From a candidate division WOR-3 bacterium (GTDB taxonomy: Bacteria; Hydrothermota; Tepidihabitantia; SM23-42; JAOAFX01): DNA of 64,000 bases. This document shows, in pieces, positions 27,174-36,750 of the stretch. A program made the position numbers and the translations under genes. Each line of letters opens with the position of its first letter. Positions within the stretch are counted from its first letter, which is position 1. The stretch covers positions 1-64,000 of the forward strand of contig JBDRVV010000002.1 of NCBI GenBank assembly GCA_039802005.1, given 5' to 3'. The notes beneath the pieces were generated by a model. That model was not told the origin of the DNA, searched no databases, and saw only the letters and a list, made by a program, of their open reading frames with translations.

Positions 27174-28187
27174 TTAGATTATAAACATTGCATCACCATA
27201 GGATAAAAATCTATATCTTTTTTCAATCGCCTCTTTGTATGCCTTAAATATCAACTCCTTTCCCGCAAACGCACAGACGAGCAATAAAGGTGTTGAACAG
27301 GGAAGGTGAAAATTTGTGATAAGGCAATCAATCACCTTAAATTTATGACCCGGATATATAAATAGATCAGCATATCCAGAAAACGGCATAACCCTTTTTT
27401 TACCATCTTTATTTTTTGAGGCAATATATTCCAGGGTGCGCGTCACGGATGTGCCAACACCGATTACTTTTTTACCTATGTTTATCAGTTCCGCAGCCTC
27501 TTCAGATACTTCTACATATTCTGGATCCATATAATGCTCTTCAATATTTTCCGAACGAATCGGTTTGAATGTTCCGGGACCAATATGGAGTGTAATATAA
27601 GCAATTTTAACACCCTTGCTTTTAATTTCATAAAGAATTTCTTTTGTGAAATGTAATCCTGCGGTTGGTGCAGCAATTGAACCAGTCTTTTGGGCAAATA
27701 CGGTTTGATATTCCTTTTCATCTAATTTCTCTGGTTCTCTCTTTATGTAATGGGGCAATGGGATTTTTCCTAAGTGCTCTATTATATTTTCAACTTCTTT
27801 GTTGAATTCAAGCTGATACCTTCCTTTCTCACGACTCTTTACCTGAGCAAATAGACCATTAGCAAAAAATATCTTTGTATTATCCCTGATACGACTGCCC
27901 GGATTGATTAGTGCGGTGCATTCATTATTATGGTAAGAAATTATAAGAATTTCAATTTGGGCACCGGTCTCCTTTCTTCCAAAAATCCGTGCCTTAAAAA
28001 CCTTCGTATCATTCAAAACAAGAATGTCACCTTCAGAAAAATATTCTACTATTTCGTAAAAGTGGCGATGGATTATCTCGCCGGTATTCCTATTCAGAAT
28101 TAGCAGCCGTGCCTCTGCCCTATTCTCAATCGGATACTGGGCAATCAATTCTTCGGGTAAATCATAATAAAATTCCTGGAGTTTCAT
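27174..28187 (-). CDS. queA: tRNA preQ1(34) S-adenosylmethionine ribosyltransferase-isomerase
   Basis: 337 residues, standard QueA length. Signature stretches are FYYDLPEELIAQYPI at the N-terminus, LNDTKVFKARI, GSIAAPTAGLHFT and LHIGPGTFKPI. It makes epoxyqueuosine in the anticodon of tRNAs during queuosine synthesis. It follows the methyltransferase gene by 3 bp and is last in an operon that starts near 32.4 kb. No other queuosine genes are in the window. Confidence 0.95.
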   Translation of the reverse strand: MKLQEFYYDLPEELIAQYPIENRAEARLLILNRNTGEIIHRHFYEIVEYFSEGDILVLNDTKVFKARIFGRKETGAQIEILIISYHNNECTALINPGSRIRDNTKIFFANGLFAQVKSREKGRYQLEFNKEVENIIEHLGKIPLPHYIKREPEKLDEKEYQTVFAQKTGSIAAPTAGLHFTKEILYEIKSKGVKIAYITLHIGPGTFKPIRSENIEEHYMDPEYVEVSEEAAELINIGKKVIGVGTSVTRTLEYIASKNKDGKKRVMPFSGYADLFIYPGHKFKVIDCLITNFHLPCSTPLLLVCAFAGKELIFKAYKEAIEKRYRFLSYGDAMFII

Positions 28188-28190
28188 ATC

Positions 28191-29012
28191 CTATGGCTTC
28201 TCCGCCAGCACATAAGACCTTCTTCCTTCTTTAAAAAAAAGTTTTATTAATTTACCAAGACCGAGTGTATCAAGGATAAAGAATGTATCAATCTCAAGTC
28301 TGTTTAACATTTTAACAAATAAGATATTTAGCGCTGAATCGGGAAAGAATTTATCTGATATTGATTCAAAAATGCCAGTCAATGTAGTAAATGGCTTTAC
28401 CCAGCCCCTGGATTCAAATTCAAAACTGCCTGATTCAATAATTTTAAAACCTTTTTTCTCAACGAGTATTTTTAACTCTTCTGGCTTATAAGCGGTATGT
28501 AGATAACCCGCACCTTCCACACCACTCTTTATACCAAAACTCTTTAGAACACCAAGTTTTGTTATAACTGGACGTTTTTTTGAATAAGAAGGGGTTGTGA
28601 TCAATACCATACCCCCGGGTTTGAGGATATTGAATAATCCGATAAGAAAATCATCCACACGGTCAAGGTGCTCAATTACTTCAATCGCAATTGCATTATC
28701 TATTGAATCTTTCTTAAAGAATCCAATATTTCGCAAATCTCCCTGTATAAAATTTATGTGGGGAAAGAGTTTTCTGCCTTTTATCAGCAAAGAAAATGCA
28801 ATATCAACACCAATCACGGTTCCTTTTTTCCATCCTGAAGAGAGCCGTCCGATATTACAACCACAATCAAGCAGGATACCTTTGGGTAATTGCTCTAATT
28901 TTTCAAGCACCCATTTCTTTCTCATTATGCCACTCAGACTTGAATATGTCAATTTATCTTCAGGATAGCATTTTCCGGCAAGTTCGTAAAATTCACGATA
29001 TTTATCAGCCAT
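28191..29012 (-). CDS. Class I SAM-dependent methyltransferase
   Basis: 273 residues. SAM motif I is LLDCGCNIGRLS (about residues 47-58), followed by VIGVDIA, GDLRNI and the post-I motif AIEVIEHLDR (about 108-117). The fold is of the UbiG/Methyltransf_11 type. A C-terminal 60-residue basic, hydrophobic part might touch the membrane. Its ATG overlaps the stop of the large barrel gene (TAATG). The substrate is unknown; lipid, quinone and small-molecule substrates are equally possible. Confidence 0.78.
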   Translation of the reverse strand: MADKYREFYELAGKCYPEDKLTYSSLSGIMRKKWVLEKLEQLPKGILLDCGCNIGRLSSGWKKGTVIGVDIAFSLLIKGRKLFPHINFIQGDLRNIGFFKKDSIDNAIAIEVIEHLDRVDDFLIGLFNILKPGGMVLITTPSYSKKRPVITKLGVLKSFGIKSGVEGAGYLHTAYKPEELKILVEKKGFKIIESGSFEFESRGWVKPFTTLTGIFESISDKFFPDSALNILFVKMLNRLEIDTFFILDTLGLGKLIKLFFKEGRRSYVLAEKP

Positions 29013-31720
29013 TAGAATTTTATCCTTGTTTGAAATTTTAAATTCTGAATGGGTGCCTCATCAGGCGGGAGCTGGATACGATATATTAAACTGAAAATAG
29101 TATTATTACCTATCCCCATTGAACCACTCAAAGTAAATATCTTGGTCAATCCCGGTGGCTCATTTGCAGAGAATAAATATGGAACATTTTCAACATTGTA
29201 TCTACGATAAATAAATTCGCTATTCAATTCAATCCGACCCTGATTTTTTATCGGTTTTCCTAATAGCAAACCTGCCGAAGGTGTCTGGAGAATCAAGGTC
29301 AGGTCTGGAAAGAAATCAGAAAAAATTTTACTGTATTTAAAACCGGTGAAAGGCTTTACCTGAGGATTTTCAACCATTTCCAGGTCCAGCGCAATACCAT
29401 AATCAATCCTTTCTTCCCTTAAAAATCCACTCCATTTCTCATTATGATAATCTATTGAATGATAATTGTAAAATTTTCTGTATCCAGGATTCACAGATAA
29501 AAAATACTGAACATGTGAAACTGGCTCAAGTGCATAACGACCATCTCTTGAAAAACTTTCTTGAAGATTTATTTCAAGATGTTTATCTTCTTTTTCAAGA
29601 TTTATAAAAACTTCTTCCCTCCGGTTGAGGAAATTTTCTTCATTTAAATAAAAGAGCCTTGCCTTCGCGTCAGATATACCATACGAAAAGGAGGGTTCAA
29701 GATTGTATCTCCTGCTTATGACCCTCTGAAAATCCTGCAATAGTATTGTCTGTTTAATATAATCCCCTCTTTCCTTTGGGATATAGGTCTGCGTTACCGG
29801 GTCATAAACATAATTTCCTGTTCCATCAGGAACTTTTACATAAATTTCATCTTTCTTCTGGGTATATCTCTGGGATTGTTCAAGTTCCCCGGTTAGTCTG
29901 AAATTATTAAAATACAAATTTAAGTTAGTATTTAAAAATATGAATATAGTGTCATTAAAAAGCCGAGCACCTACAGAAGCATTCAATGGTTTTGTTGAAA
30001 AATCAATTTTTGTCAGAATTGCCCTACCATTTTTGCTTCTCTCATAATTTCCTGATACACCTATTGACTTATCCTTTTGAAAGAGATAATTTGTCCCGTA
30101 CTCTGTATAATGTTCTCCTTCTTGATTTAAATACTGCGTATAGAGAGAAACATTGTTTATCTGTTTCCTCAAACCAAGTATGTATTTATTAATCGTGTCG
30201 ATATCTTCATAACCACAATAGAAAAAAAGTGGCTTCAGATATATAAGCCTTCTTTTATGCTGACGGTTCAAAATACCAAAACCCATATCAATCCCGAAAT
30301 TTTCAAAAGGCTTTATTCCGGAATTAAATTGGAAAAGTTCATTCAGAAGTTCGGTAGTATTCCACTCATAATTATAGTTCAAATCCTGCCTTCCTTTAGG
30401 CTGATAAAGGTCTTTCTCATAATTTACATACTTGCTTGAAATTGAAAAAATACCAAATTTTCTTTCCAAATTCAATTCATAACCCTTCGCCATATTATCG
30501 TTATCATCATAAGGAGAAAACTTGTTCTTATCCACATTTGAACCATAAAACCTACCAGACAATCCAGAATTGTGTTTCAAACCAAATCCATAAAATTGAT
30601 TATCCGCGGGAAGAGGAATATATTTTTCCGGAGTGTAATTACCGAGATTTTTCCCAACATAGACAAATCCCTTAATCGTCGGATCATAAACATAATCTCC
30701 CCTATTCTCGCCGGCATAGAAAAATGAAACCCGGTAATGTCCATTCCCTTCACCTACATATACAAATCTTCCGTCTATCAGATCATAATTTCCTGTTGAT
30801 GAAGTATCAGCATATATGTGTCTGACCCTTAAACTATCACCGCTTGCCTTCAAACTTTCAATCTCTGCCTGATTTAGCTGAAATCCAAGCGGGCTATTAT
30901 TATCATCATAAATGCGATGAAAAATGGAATTAAACTGGAAATTTTTTACCCGATATTGTGCGTCAAATTCCTGATAGATATTTGTATAATTCTCTATTGC
31001 TTCCAGATATTCTATAATTATGCGCGTATTTGCGGTGATTATATTTTTATTGGTAAAATTAATTACACCTTGTTCATAGTCTATGTTATAATCCACATCC
31101 ACCATTAAAATTCTTGCAGGGTTCATAAGGTCAGAAAGATAAACCTTTTCTGAACCATAAACAATTTTACCTGAAAGAAAATATGGACCCTGCTTCCCCT
31201 CTTCTCCATCAAATTCAATCCTGCGGAACTGCCCGCGATTAAGTGCATAGGAAAGATTTAAATTATTTTCCTGCTGCGCAAGCCCCATTCTCACACCACT
31301 GATTTCATTGAATATCTCAAAAGGCAATACAAGGCTCAAATCACCGATACCACCATAAAAATTTTTTGACCAGACTTCAAGTTTCATTTTTTCAATGTCT
31401 GTAATCCTGCGCGTTGGCGCATCCGTTCCCTGGTCAGAAAGAGCACCTTTTATCTTTACTCCCTCTATCTCACCACCCACATAGAGTTTCAGTCCCTGGT
31501 CAAAACCTTCTTCAATGTCAAAAGAAAAATCCTTAATTCCACTTATCTTTAAACGATTTTGCTCATCTTCTTCAATCCTTTCTCTAACAGACATATATGC
31601 TGTATCTATTGTCATATCCGTATCAACCTCTATCAACCGGAAATTATAATAAACTGAATCAAGCCTAAAACTATCCGATTCAAAAATCTGATTTGTTGTA
31701 AATATAAATAGTATCACCAT
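29012..31720 (-). CDS. Large outer-membrane beta-barrel protein, SprA-like repeats
   Basis: 902 residues. Short leader (MVILFIFTTN, then Gln). It has a segment GSEKVYLSDLMNP ... VDYNIDYEQGVINF (about 188-222) like the 'DYxxDYExGxxxF' units in the SprA homologue at 56.5 kb. It also has glycine-tyrosine units 'GNY..IDGRFVYVGEGNGHY', 'GDYVYDP.IKGFVYVG', 'GNYVYDPVTQTYIP' around 309-361 and 640-660. The last 400 residues alternate like barrel strands and end RIKF. Probably an outer-membrane protein of unknown function. It overlaps the upstream propeller gene by 41 bp. Confidence 0.65.
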   Translation of the reverse strand: MVILFIFTTNQIFESDSFRLDSVYYNFRLIEVDTDMTIDTAYMSVRERIEEDEQNRLKISGIKDFSFDIEEGFDQGLKLYVGGEIEGVKIKGALSDQGTDAPTRRITDIEKMKLEVWSKNFYGGIGDLSLVLPFEIFNEISGVRMGLAQQENNLNLSYALNRGQFRRIEFDGEEGKQGPYFLSGKIVYGSEKVYLSDLMNPARILMVDVDYNIDYEQGVINFTNKNIITANTRIIIEYLEAIENYTNIYQEFDAQYRVKNFQFNSIFHRIYDDNNSPLGFQLNQAEIESLKASGDSLRVRHIYADTSSTGNYDLIDGRFVYVGEGNGHYRVSFFYAGENRGDYVYDPTIKGFVYVGKNLGNYTPEKYIPLPADNQFYGFGLKHNSGLSGRFYGSNVDKNKFSPYDDNDNMAKGYELNLERKFGIFSISSKYVNYEKDLYQPKGRQDLNYNYEWNTTELLNELFQFNSGIKPFENFGIDMGFGILNRQHKRRLIYLKPLFFYCGYEDIDTINKYILGLRKQINNVSLYTQYLNQEGEHYTEYGTNYLFQKDKSIGVSGNYERSKNGRAILTKIDFSTKPLNASVGARLFNDTIFIFLNTNLNLYFNNFRLTGELEQSQRYTQKKDEIYVKVPDGTGNYVYDPVTQTYIPKERGDYIKQTILLQDFQRVISRRYNLEPSFSYGISDAKARLFYLNEENFLNRREEVFINLEKEDKHLEINLQESFSRDGRYALEPVSHVQYFLSVNPGYRKFYNYHSIDYHNEKWSGFLREERIDYGIALDLEMVENPQVKPFTGFKYSKIFSDFFPDLTLILQTPSAGLLLGKPIKNQGRIELNSEFIYRRYNVENVPYLFSANEPPGLTKIFTLSGSMGIGNNTIFSLIYRIQLPPDEAPIQNLKFQTRIKF

Positions 31721-32399
31721 ATTGGCTCAGGGTCACGATATTTTTTTCAGTGGCTTTTAAATCAATAATAGGATGACCGATTTCAATTTTCTTCCAATCC
31801 TGTCCTTTCACAAGAACATCTTTTTGTGCAGATGAAAAGAGATAAATTTTTTCATCAACCACAATTTTTTCTTTTTTTTCAGGAATTTCAATTTTTTCAA
31901 TTATATTTCCATACTCATCAAGAACAAAAATTTCCTTTCTTGTCAAAAGATAAATCCGATTGCTAAAATAATCCATATCAACCACATTAAAATTCTTTTT
32001 TATCAGTCGGGTCTTATATCGGGAATCCAAAAATAAAATCTCTTTTTTCAATCGGTCCATCAGAATGATTTCTTCTGCATCGGTTATAACAAAAGAAGCA
32101 ACATCGCCTTTATAAATATTCTCAATTAATCCAGAGTTGAGAGATAATTTAAAGATTCCACCCATCATATTTAAATAAATAGAGAAGGGTGCCATACGAA
32201 ACCCATAAATGCGATTATTTATCCCCCCTTCAACAGCTATATTCTGCATATTATTTGAACTGTCAACCTTAAGTATTGCCCTATTATTCTCCTGGATTAA
32301 ATAAACCCCCTCTTCGTAAAACTCAAGTTTTGTGCATTTCACAGGCAATTCAAGAATAGAGTGTGGATCAAGAAAGAATATTAAGAAGAGCAATGGCAC
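31680..32399 (-). CDS. Exported small propeller-like protein
   Basis: About 239 residues from the GTG at 32399. A longer frame to 32423 exists, but its start would fall inside the promoter spacer. Short hydrophobic leader (MPLLFLIFFL). The rest shows repeated 'I.KVDSSN', 'LLTRKEIFVLDEYGN', 'IYLFSS' strands, suggesting an NHL/six-bladed propeller. I recognise no catalytic residues. The 41-bp overlap with the large barrel gene suggests a matched pair, perhaps a periplasmic or lipoprotein-like partner of that barrel. Confidence 0.6.
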   Translation of the reverse strand: MPLLFLIFFLDPHSILELPVKCTKLEFYEEGVYLIQENNRAILKVDSSNNMQNIAVEGGINNRIYGFRMAPFSIYLNMMGGIFKLSLNSGLIENIYKGDVASFVITDAEEIILMDRLKKEILFLDSRYKTRLIKKNFNVVDMDYFSNRIYLLTRKEIFVLDEYGNIIEKIEIPEKKEKIVVDEKIYLFSSAQKDVLVKGQDWKKIEIGHPIIDLKATEKNIVTLSQYGDTIYIYNKSDF

Positions 32400-32405
32400 A
32401 AATAA

Positions 32406-32433
32406 AGAATATATAAAAACCACGCTTTGTCAA
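32406..32433 (-). promoter_or_regulatory. Promoter of the propeller-barrel-methyltransferase-queA operon
   Basis: Minus strand TTGACA, 16 bp, TATTCT, then 6 bp to the GTG at 32399; predicted leaderless. Confidence 0.55.
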
Positions 32434-32467
32434 CCAAATTAAGTATATCACTGCTTGCTCGGTCTTA

Positions 32468-32496
32468 TTGACAAACAACGATAATTAAAGTAAAAT
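32468..32496 (+). promoter_or_regulatory. Promoter of rtcB
   Basis: TTGACA, 17 bp, TAAAAT. It is followed by a leader of about 37 bases with a strong AAGGAGG site. Confidence 0.6.
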
Positions 32497-32539
32497 ATAA
32501 TGCGATTAAATAAATTTCCTTTTAGATAAGGAGGTCACC

Positions 32540-33994
32540 ATGGCGTGGCAAGGCGAACTTATTAAAATTGATGAATATCGTTATAAAATTCCTAAATCCC
32601 ATAAATCTGGTATGAGAACAGATGGGATTATTTATGCCTCATCAAAGATGCTGGAAAAAATAAAAGATGATGAGGCGCCGGAACAGGTAGCAAATGTCGC
32701 AACCCTGCCGGGCATAGTGGGCTATTCACTTGCAATGCCTGACATCCACTGGGGATATGGGTTTGCAATCGGTGGTGTTGCTGCGTTTGATGTAAAAGAA
32801 GGAATCATATCGCCCGGCGGTGTCGGCTATGATATTAATTGCGGGGTAAGACTTTTAAGAACCGATTTGAAATATACAGAAATAAAAAACAAACTCAAAG
32901 AACTTGTGCGTGCTATTTTTGAAAATGTCCCTTCAGGAGTTGGTTCCACCGGTAAAATTAGAATTGATGACCGGGAAGTAAAAGAAGTTATGCTTTATGG
33001 TGCACAGTGGGCATTGAAAAAAGGCTATGGTTGGAAAAGAGATATTGAAAAGATAGAAGAAAATGGAATGCTTAAAGGTGCTAATCCAGATAAAGTCTCA
33101 AGAAGGGCAATTGAAAGGGGAAGACCACAATTGGGCACACTCGGCGCTGGTAACCATTTTCTTGAGATACAGATTGTTGAAGATATCTATGACCCTGAAA
33201 CTGCAAAATTGATGGGAATATTCGAAACAGGACAAATAACGGTTATGATCCACACTGGCTCAAGGGGACTTGGTTATCAAATCTGTGATGATAATGTAAA
33301 AACCCTTGGTAATGCAGTGAGAAAATACGGCATCAATATACCGGACCGCCAGCTTGCCTGTGCACCGATTGAATCACCTGAAGGTAAATCTTATTTTGAA
33401 CAGATGGCTTGCGCGGCAAATTATGCCTGGGCAAATCGTCAGTGTATAATGCACTGGGTAAGAGAGGCATTTGAAAATGTCCTGGGCAAGAAGGCAGAAG
33501 ACCTTGGGATGGAATTGATTTACGATGTTGCCCATAACATTGCCAAATTTGAAGAGCATAGAATCAATGGAGAAACAAAAAAAGTCTGTGTCCATCGTAA
33601 GGGTGCAACAAGGGCATTCTCAGCCGGGCATAAAGATATTCCAGAGGTCTACAAAAAGATTGGGCAGCCTGTCTTGATTCCTGGAGATATGGGTTCACAT
33701 TCCTATTTATTAATCGGCACTGAGCAGGCAATGAAAGAAACCTTTGGTTCAACCTGTCATGGTGCGGGAAGACTTTTATCAAGAACCAAGGCACTTGATG
33801 TGACAAAAGGGAGAAGGATTGACAAAGAACTTGAGGCAAAAGGAATATATGTTCTATGTGCATCAAATGAAGTTTTAAGAGAAGAAGTCCCTGAAGCATA
33901 TAAGGACATTGATACGGTGGTTGAAGCGGTCGTCGGTGCAGGGATATCAAAAAAGGTCGCCCGTATGAGACCACTGGGTGTTGTGAAAGGATAG
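32540..33994 (+). CDS. rtcB: RNA-splicing ligase RtcB
   Basis: 484 residues. RtcB signatures are GGVGYDINCGVRLL (metal-binding Asp and Cys), GAGNHFLEIQ, HTGSRGLG and PGDMGSHSYL. The guanylylated His is expected in SKGATRAF-like sequence, here HRKGATRAFSAGH. It joins 2',3'-cyclic phosphate or 3'-phosphate RNA ends to 5'-OH ends using GTP and Mn2+, in RNA repair or tRNA ligation. Strong Shine-Dalgarno (AAGGAGG). It is followed after 4 bp by tldD. No archease or rtcA is adjacent. Confidence 0.95.
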   Translation: MAWQGELIKIDEYRYKIPKSHKSGMRTDGIIYASSKMLEKIKDDEAPEQVANVATLPGIVGYSLAMPDIHWGYGFAIGGVAAFDVKEGIISPGGVGYDINCGVRLLRTDLKYTEIKNKLKELVRAIFENVPSGVGSTGKIRIDDREVKEVMLYGAQWALKKGYGWKRDIEKIEENGMLKGANPDKVSRRAIERGRPQLGTLGAGNHFLEIQIVEDIYDPETAKLMGIFETGQITVMIHTGSRGLGYQICDDNVKTLGNAVRKYGINIPDRQLACAPIESPEGKSYFEQMACAANYAWANRQCIMHWVREAFENVLGKKAEDLGMELIYDVAHNIAKFEEHRINGETKKVCVHRKGATRAFSAGHKDIPEVYKKIGQPVLIPGDMGSHSYLLIGTEQAMKETFGSTCHGAGRLLSRTKALDVTKGRRIDKELEAKGIYVLCASNEVLREEVPEAYKDIDTVVEAVVGAGISKKVARMRPLGVVKG

Positions 33995-33998
33995 AAAA

Positions 33999-35363
33999 AT
34001 GATAGAAAAATTAAAATCTTTGCTTTCAAAAATAAATGCTGATTATGCAGATTTGAGATATGAGATTAAGACCGAAACAAAAATAATTTTTTCGGGCAGG
34101 GATATCACCGAAGTGAGTACCTGCCCTACCGATGGATTTGTGCTTCGGGTCATCAAAAATAAATCGCTTGCGACAATAACATTTACTAAAGGGGATGATT
34201 TTGAAAAGGCAGTAAATACCACCCTATCCAATGCAGAAATTATGTCACAAAATAATTGTATACCGGTTGAATTTAGTAAAGTCCCAATTATAAAAGACAA
34301 ATTCACCCCCGAACTCAAAGAAGACCCTGAAAAAATTTCTATTGAAGAAAAGATAGAATTAACCCGCCATTATAATGAGATACCTTACAGAATACCGGGG
34401 ATAATCCATACTGATATCGGTTACAGTGAAACAATAAGAGAAAAATGTTTTGTGAATACCGAAGGAACCGAGATAGTAGAAAAACTCGTTACAACCCGAA
34501 TTGCCGGTTCAATCATAAGTAGCAATGGGCAGATTATACAGACCGTTCGTGTTGGTGTCGGTGGTAGTAGTGGATTTGCCATCCTGCGAAATCGTGAAGA
34601 GCAATTTATAAAGAAAGCGGAAATTGCCGGTAATTTGTTGAATGCCACACCGGTAAAGGCAGGAATTTATAATGTAATACTGAATCAAAACCTCGGTGGA
34701 GTATTTACCCATGAAGCATTTGGGCATTTCTCTGAGGCAGATTTGATTGAAAATAATCCTTCAATGCGGGAGAAGATGAAACTCGGTGCGAAACTTGGCA
34801 CTGAAATTCTTAATATCATTGACGACCCGACAATTCCTGGGCAGTTAGGATTTTATAAATATGATGACGAAGGTGTTCCAGCACAACCAGTACAATTGTT
34901 GAAAAACGGCGTCCTTGTCGGTAGGCTTCATTCAAGGCGCACAGCGAGTGCATTCAATGAACCACCCAACGGTCATTGTGTCGCCGAGGATTATCGGTAT
35001 CCACCAATAATTCGTATGGGAACGATCTTTATCCAACCTGGAGAAAAAACATTTGAAGAATTACTTGAAATACTCGGTGATGGACTTTATCTATGCGATG
35101 CAATGGGTGGGCAGACGAGTGGTGAAAATTTTACATTTGCTGCCCAGTATGGATATATTGTAAAAAACGGCAAAATTGCAGATATGGTTCGCGATATTAA
35201 TATCTCAGGAAATCTCTATGCAACATTGAATAACATTCAGGCAATTGGCAATGATTTAAAACTTGGAGAGATCGGCGGATGTGGTAAAGGGCAGATGAAT
35301 ATACGCTCCTGTTATGGTGCGCCCCATATCATTATCAAAGATGCGGTGATCGGAGGTGTATAA
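33999..35363 (+). CDS. tldD: TldD-type zinc metalloprotease subunit
   Basis: 454 residues with the TldD motif HEAFGH (HExxxH, about residue 238) and the glycine-rich MGGQTSGENFTFAAQYGY downstream. TldD pairs with TldE/PmbA, encoded directly next with a one-base overlap, to form a peptidase that clips unfolded or modified peptides. AAAGGA lies before the ATG. No small RiPP precursor is seen nearby, so a general peptide-degrading role is the simplest reading. Confidence 0.92.
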   Translation: MIEKLKSLLSKINADYADLRYEIKTETKIIFSGRDITEVSTCPTDGFVLRVIKNKSLATITFTKGDDFEKAVNTTLSNAEIMSQNNCIPVEFSKVPIIKDKFTPELKEDPEKISIEEKIELTRHYNEIPYRIPGIIHTDIGYSETIREKCFVNTEGTEIVEKLVTTRIAGSIISSNGQIIQTVRVGVGGSSGFAILRNREEQFIKKAEIAGNLLNATPVKAGIYNVILNQNLGGVFTHEAFGHFSEADLIENNPSMREKMKLGAKLGTEILNIIDDPTIPGQLGFYKYDDEGVPAQPVQLLKNGVLVGRLHSRRTASAFNEPPNGHCVAEDYRYPPIIRMGTIFIQPGEKTFEELLEILGDGLYLCDAMGGQTSGENFTFAAQYGYIVKNGKIADMVRDINISGNLYATLNNIQAIGNDLKLGEIGGCGKGQMNIRSCYGAPHIIIKDAVIGGV

Positions 35364-36676
35364 TGAAGAAATTTCTATCCGTTCTAAAAACAAGAGTTGA
35401 CCAGGCTGAAATTTATTATTATGAATCTTTTTCTAATGGAATCGCTTTTCAGAATGGGAAATTAACGGAACTGGAAGGAACGATTCAATCTGGTTATTCA
35501 TTAAGAATAATTAAAGACAATATCCTTGGTTTTGCATACACAAAGAATTTAAACAATCCTGAGTTGCTTTTGGAAGGTGCGATTAGTTCATTGAAGGCAG
35601 GCACAAAGACAAATCTAAAATTCCCGGAAAACAAAGTTAATCATAAATTAAATAATTATGACCGCGAAATTGAAAATGTTACGAATGAACTGGTGGTTGA
35701 GGAATGTAAAAAGGTGATTGATAAGTTGAAAGAAAAAATAGATGCAAAAATAGATGTCCGAGTTGTTTATGGAACTGAAAAGATACAGATAATGAACACA
35801 AACGGTGCCGAACTTTCAGAAAACTTTTCTACATATACACTTATATGCGGTGTGGTATTTCCGAATACTGCAAATGGTCTTTATTATTTGCTAAAAGAAA
35901 AAAAATTTACCCCGGCACCCGAGACTGAATTGGATAATATGATTGAAATGTATCAGAAGGCATTGACTGAAAAGAAATTGCCGAGTGGTAAAATGAAGGT
36001 ATTATTTTTGCCCACGGTTCTCTACGCACTGCTCTGGCGTCTTCAGAGTGGAACAGCAGGCAGTAATGTATATTACAAAAAGTCGCCGTTGATAAATAAA
36101 ATTAACGAAAAGATATTAAGCGAAAAATTAACCATATACGATGACCCACATAACGAAGAGTATCCGTTTGCGCGGGCATTTGATGATGAAGGAACACCCA
36201 CAAAAAAGTTGATGATTGTTGAAAAAGGCGTACTGAAAAATTTCTATTACGACCTTTTCTATGCTGACAAAATGGGCGTTAGCCCCACGGGCAATGGATA
36301 TAAAGGCGCAATGTGGGGTGGTGAATATGCAGCGTTAAAACCAATGCCAGGGCTTGAACATCTTGTTATTGAACCCGGAACAAAGAGTTTACAGGAAATG
36401 ATTCGTTTAATAGATAAAGGTGTAATTGTTGTGGGTGCCCTTGGTGCACATAGCGGGAATATTCCTAATGGTGATTTTTCAATCGGCATTGACCCCTGTC
36501 TATATGTTGAAAATGGCGAAATAATTGGTCGGGTTAAAAATACTATGATTGCGGGCAATATCTATGATGTAATGAAAAATGTTGTTGAAGTTGAGAACAG
36601 ACTCCATCCCACATATATGGCTGGAAAGGCACTGCCTGCAATCTTATTTGATGATATGATGGTAGTTAGTGGATAG
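35363..36676 (+). CDS. TldE/PmbA-family protease subunit
   Basis: 437 residues of the TldE/PmbA family, lacking the HExxxH zinc motif as expected for the partner subunit. Family stretches include PFARAFDDEGTPTKK, GALGAHSGNIPNGDFSIG and NTMIAGNIYDVMKN. It overlaps the tldD stop by one base (TAATG), so the two are translated together. The function follows TldD. Confidence 0.9.
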   Translation: MKKFLSVLKTRVDQAEIYYYESFSNGIAFQNGKLTELEGTIQSGYSLRIIKDNILGFAYTKNLNNPELLLEGAISSLKAGTKTNLKFPENKVNHKLNNYDREIENVTNELVVEECKKVIDKLKEKIDAKIDVRVVYGTEKIQIMNTNGAELSENFSTYTLICGVVFPNTANGLYYLLKEKKFTPAPETELDNMIEMYQKALTEKKLPSGKMKVLFLPTVLYALLWRLQSGTAGSNVYYKKSPLINKINEKILSEKLTIYDDPHNEEYPFARAFDDEGTPTKKLMIVEKGVLKNFYYDLFYADKMGVSPTGNGYKGAMWGGEYAALKPMPGLEHLVIEPGTKSLQEMIRLIDKGVIVVGALGAHSGNIPNGDFSIGIDPCLYVENGEIIGRVKNTMIAGNIYDVMKNVVEVENRLHPTYMAGKALPAILFDDMMVVSG

Positions 36677-36702
36677 GAATTATCTCGTTTATAAAGACCA
36701 AT

Positions 36703-36727
36703 GCGCACCCTGAAGGGTGCGGCTACA
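36703..36727 (-). repeat. REP-like hairpin, GTAG foot
   Basis: Minus strand TGTAGCC, then GCACCC/GGGTGC with a four-base loop. It matches the element at 44132-44156 almost base for base (TGTAGCCGCAnCC-TTCA-GGnTGCGC). It lies in the 74-bp spacer before uvrC. Confidence 0.65.
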
Positions 36728-36750
36728 AAAAGTTGTCTTACTGATTTGAT

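Noticed and set aside
32400-32423. Upstream GTG at 32423 as the start of the propeller gene
   Set aside because: It lies between the -35 and -10 boxes of a good promoter; the GTG at 32399 sits 6 bp after the -10 box.
33999-36676. TldD/TldE as part of a RiPP cluster
   Set aside because: No small precursor-like gene, radical SAM enzyme or cyclodehydratase lies nearby; rtcB and uvrC flank it.
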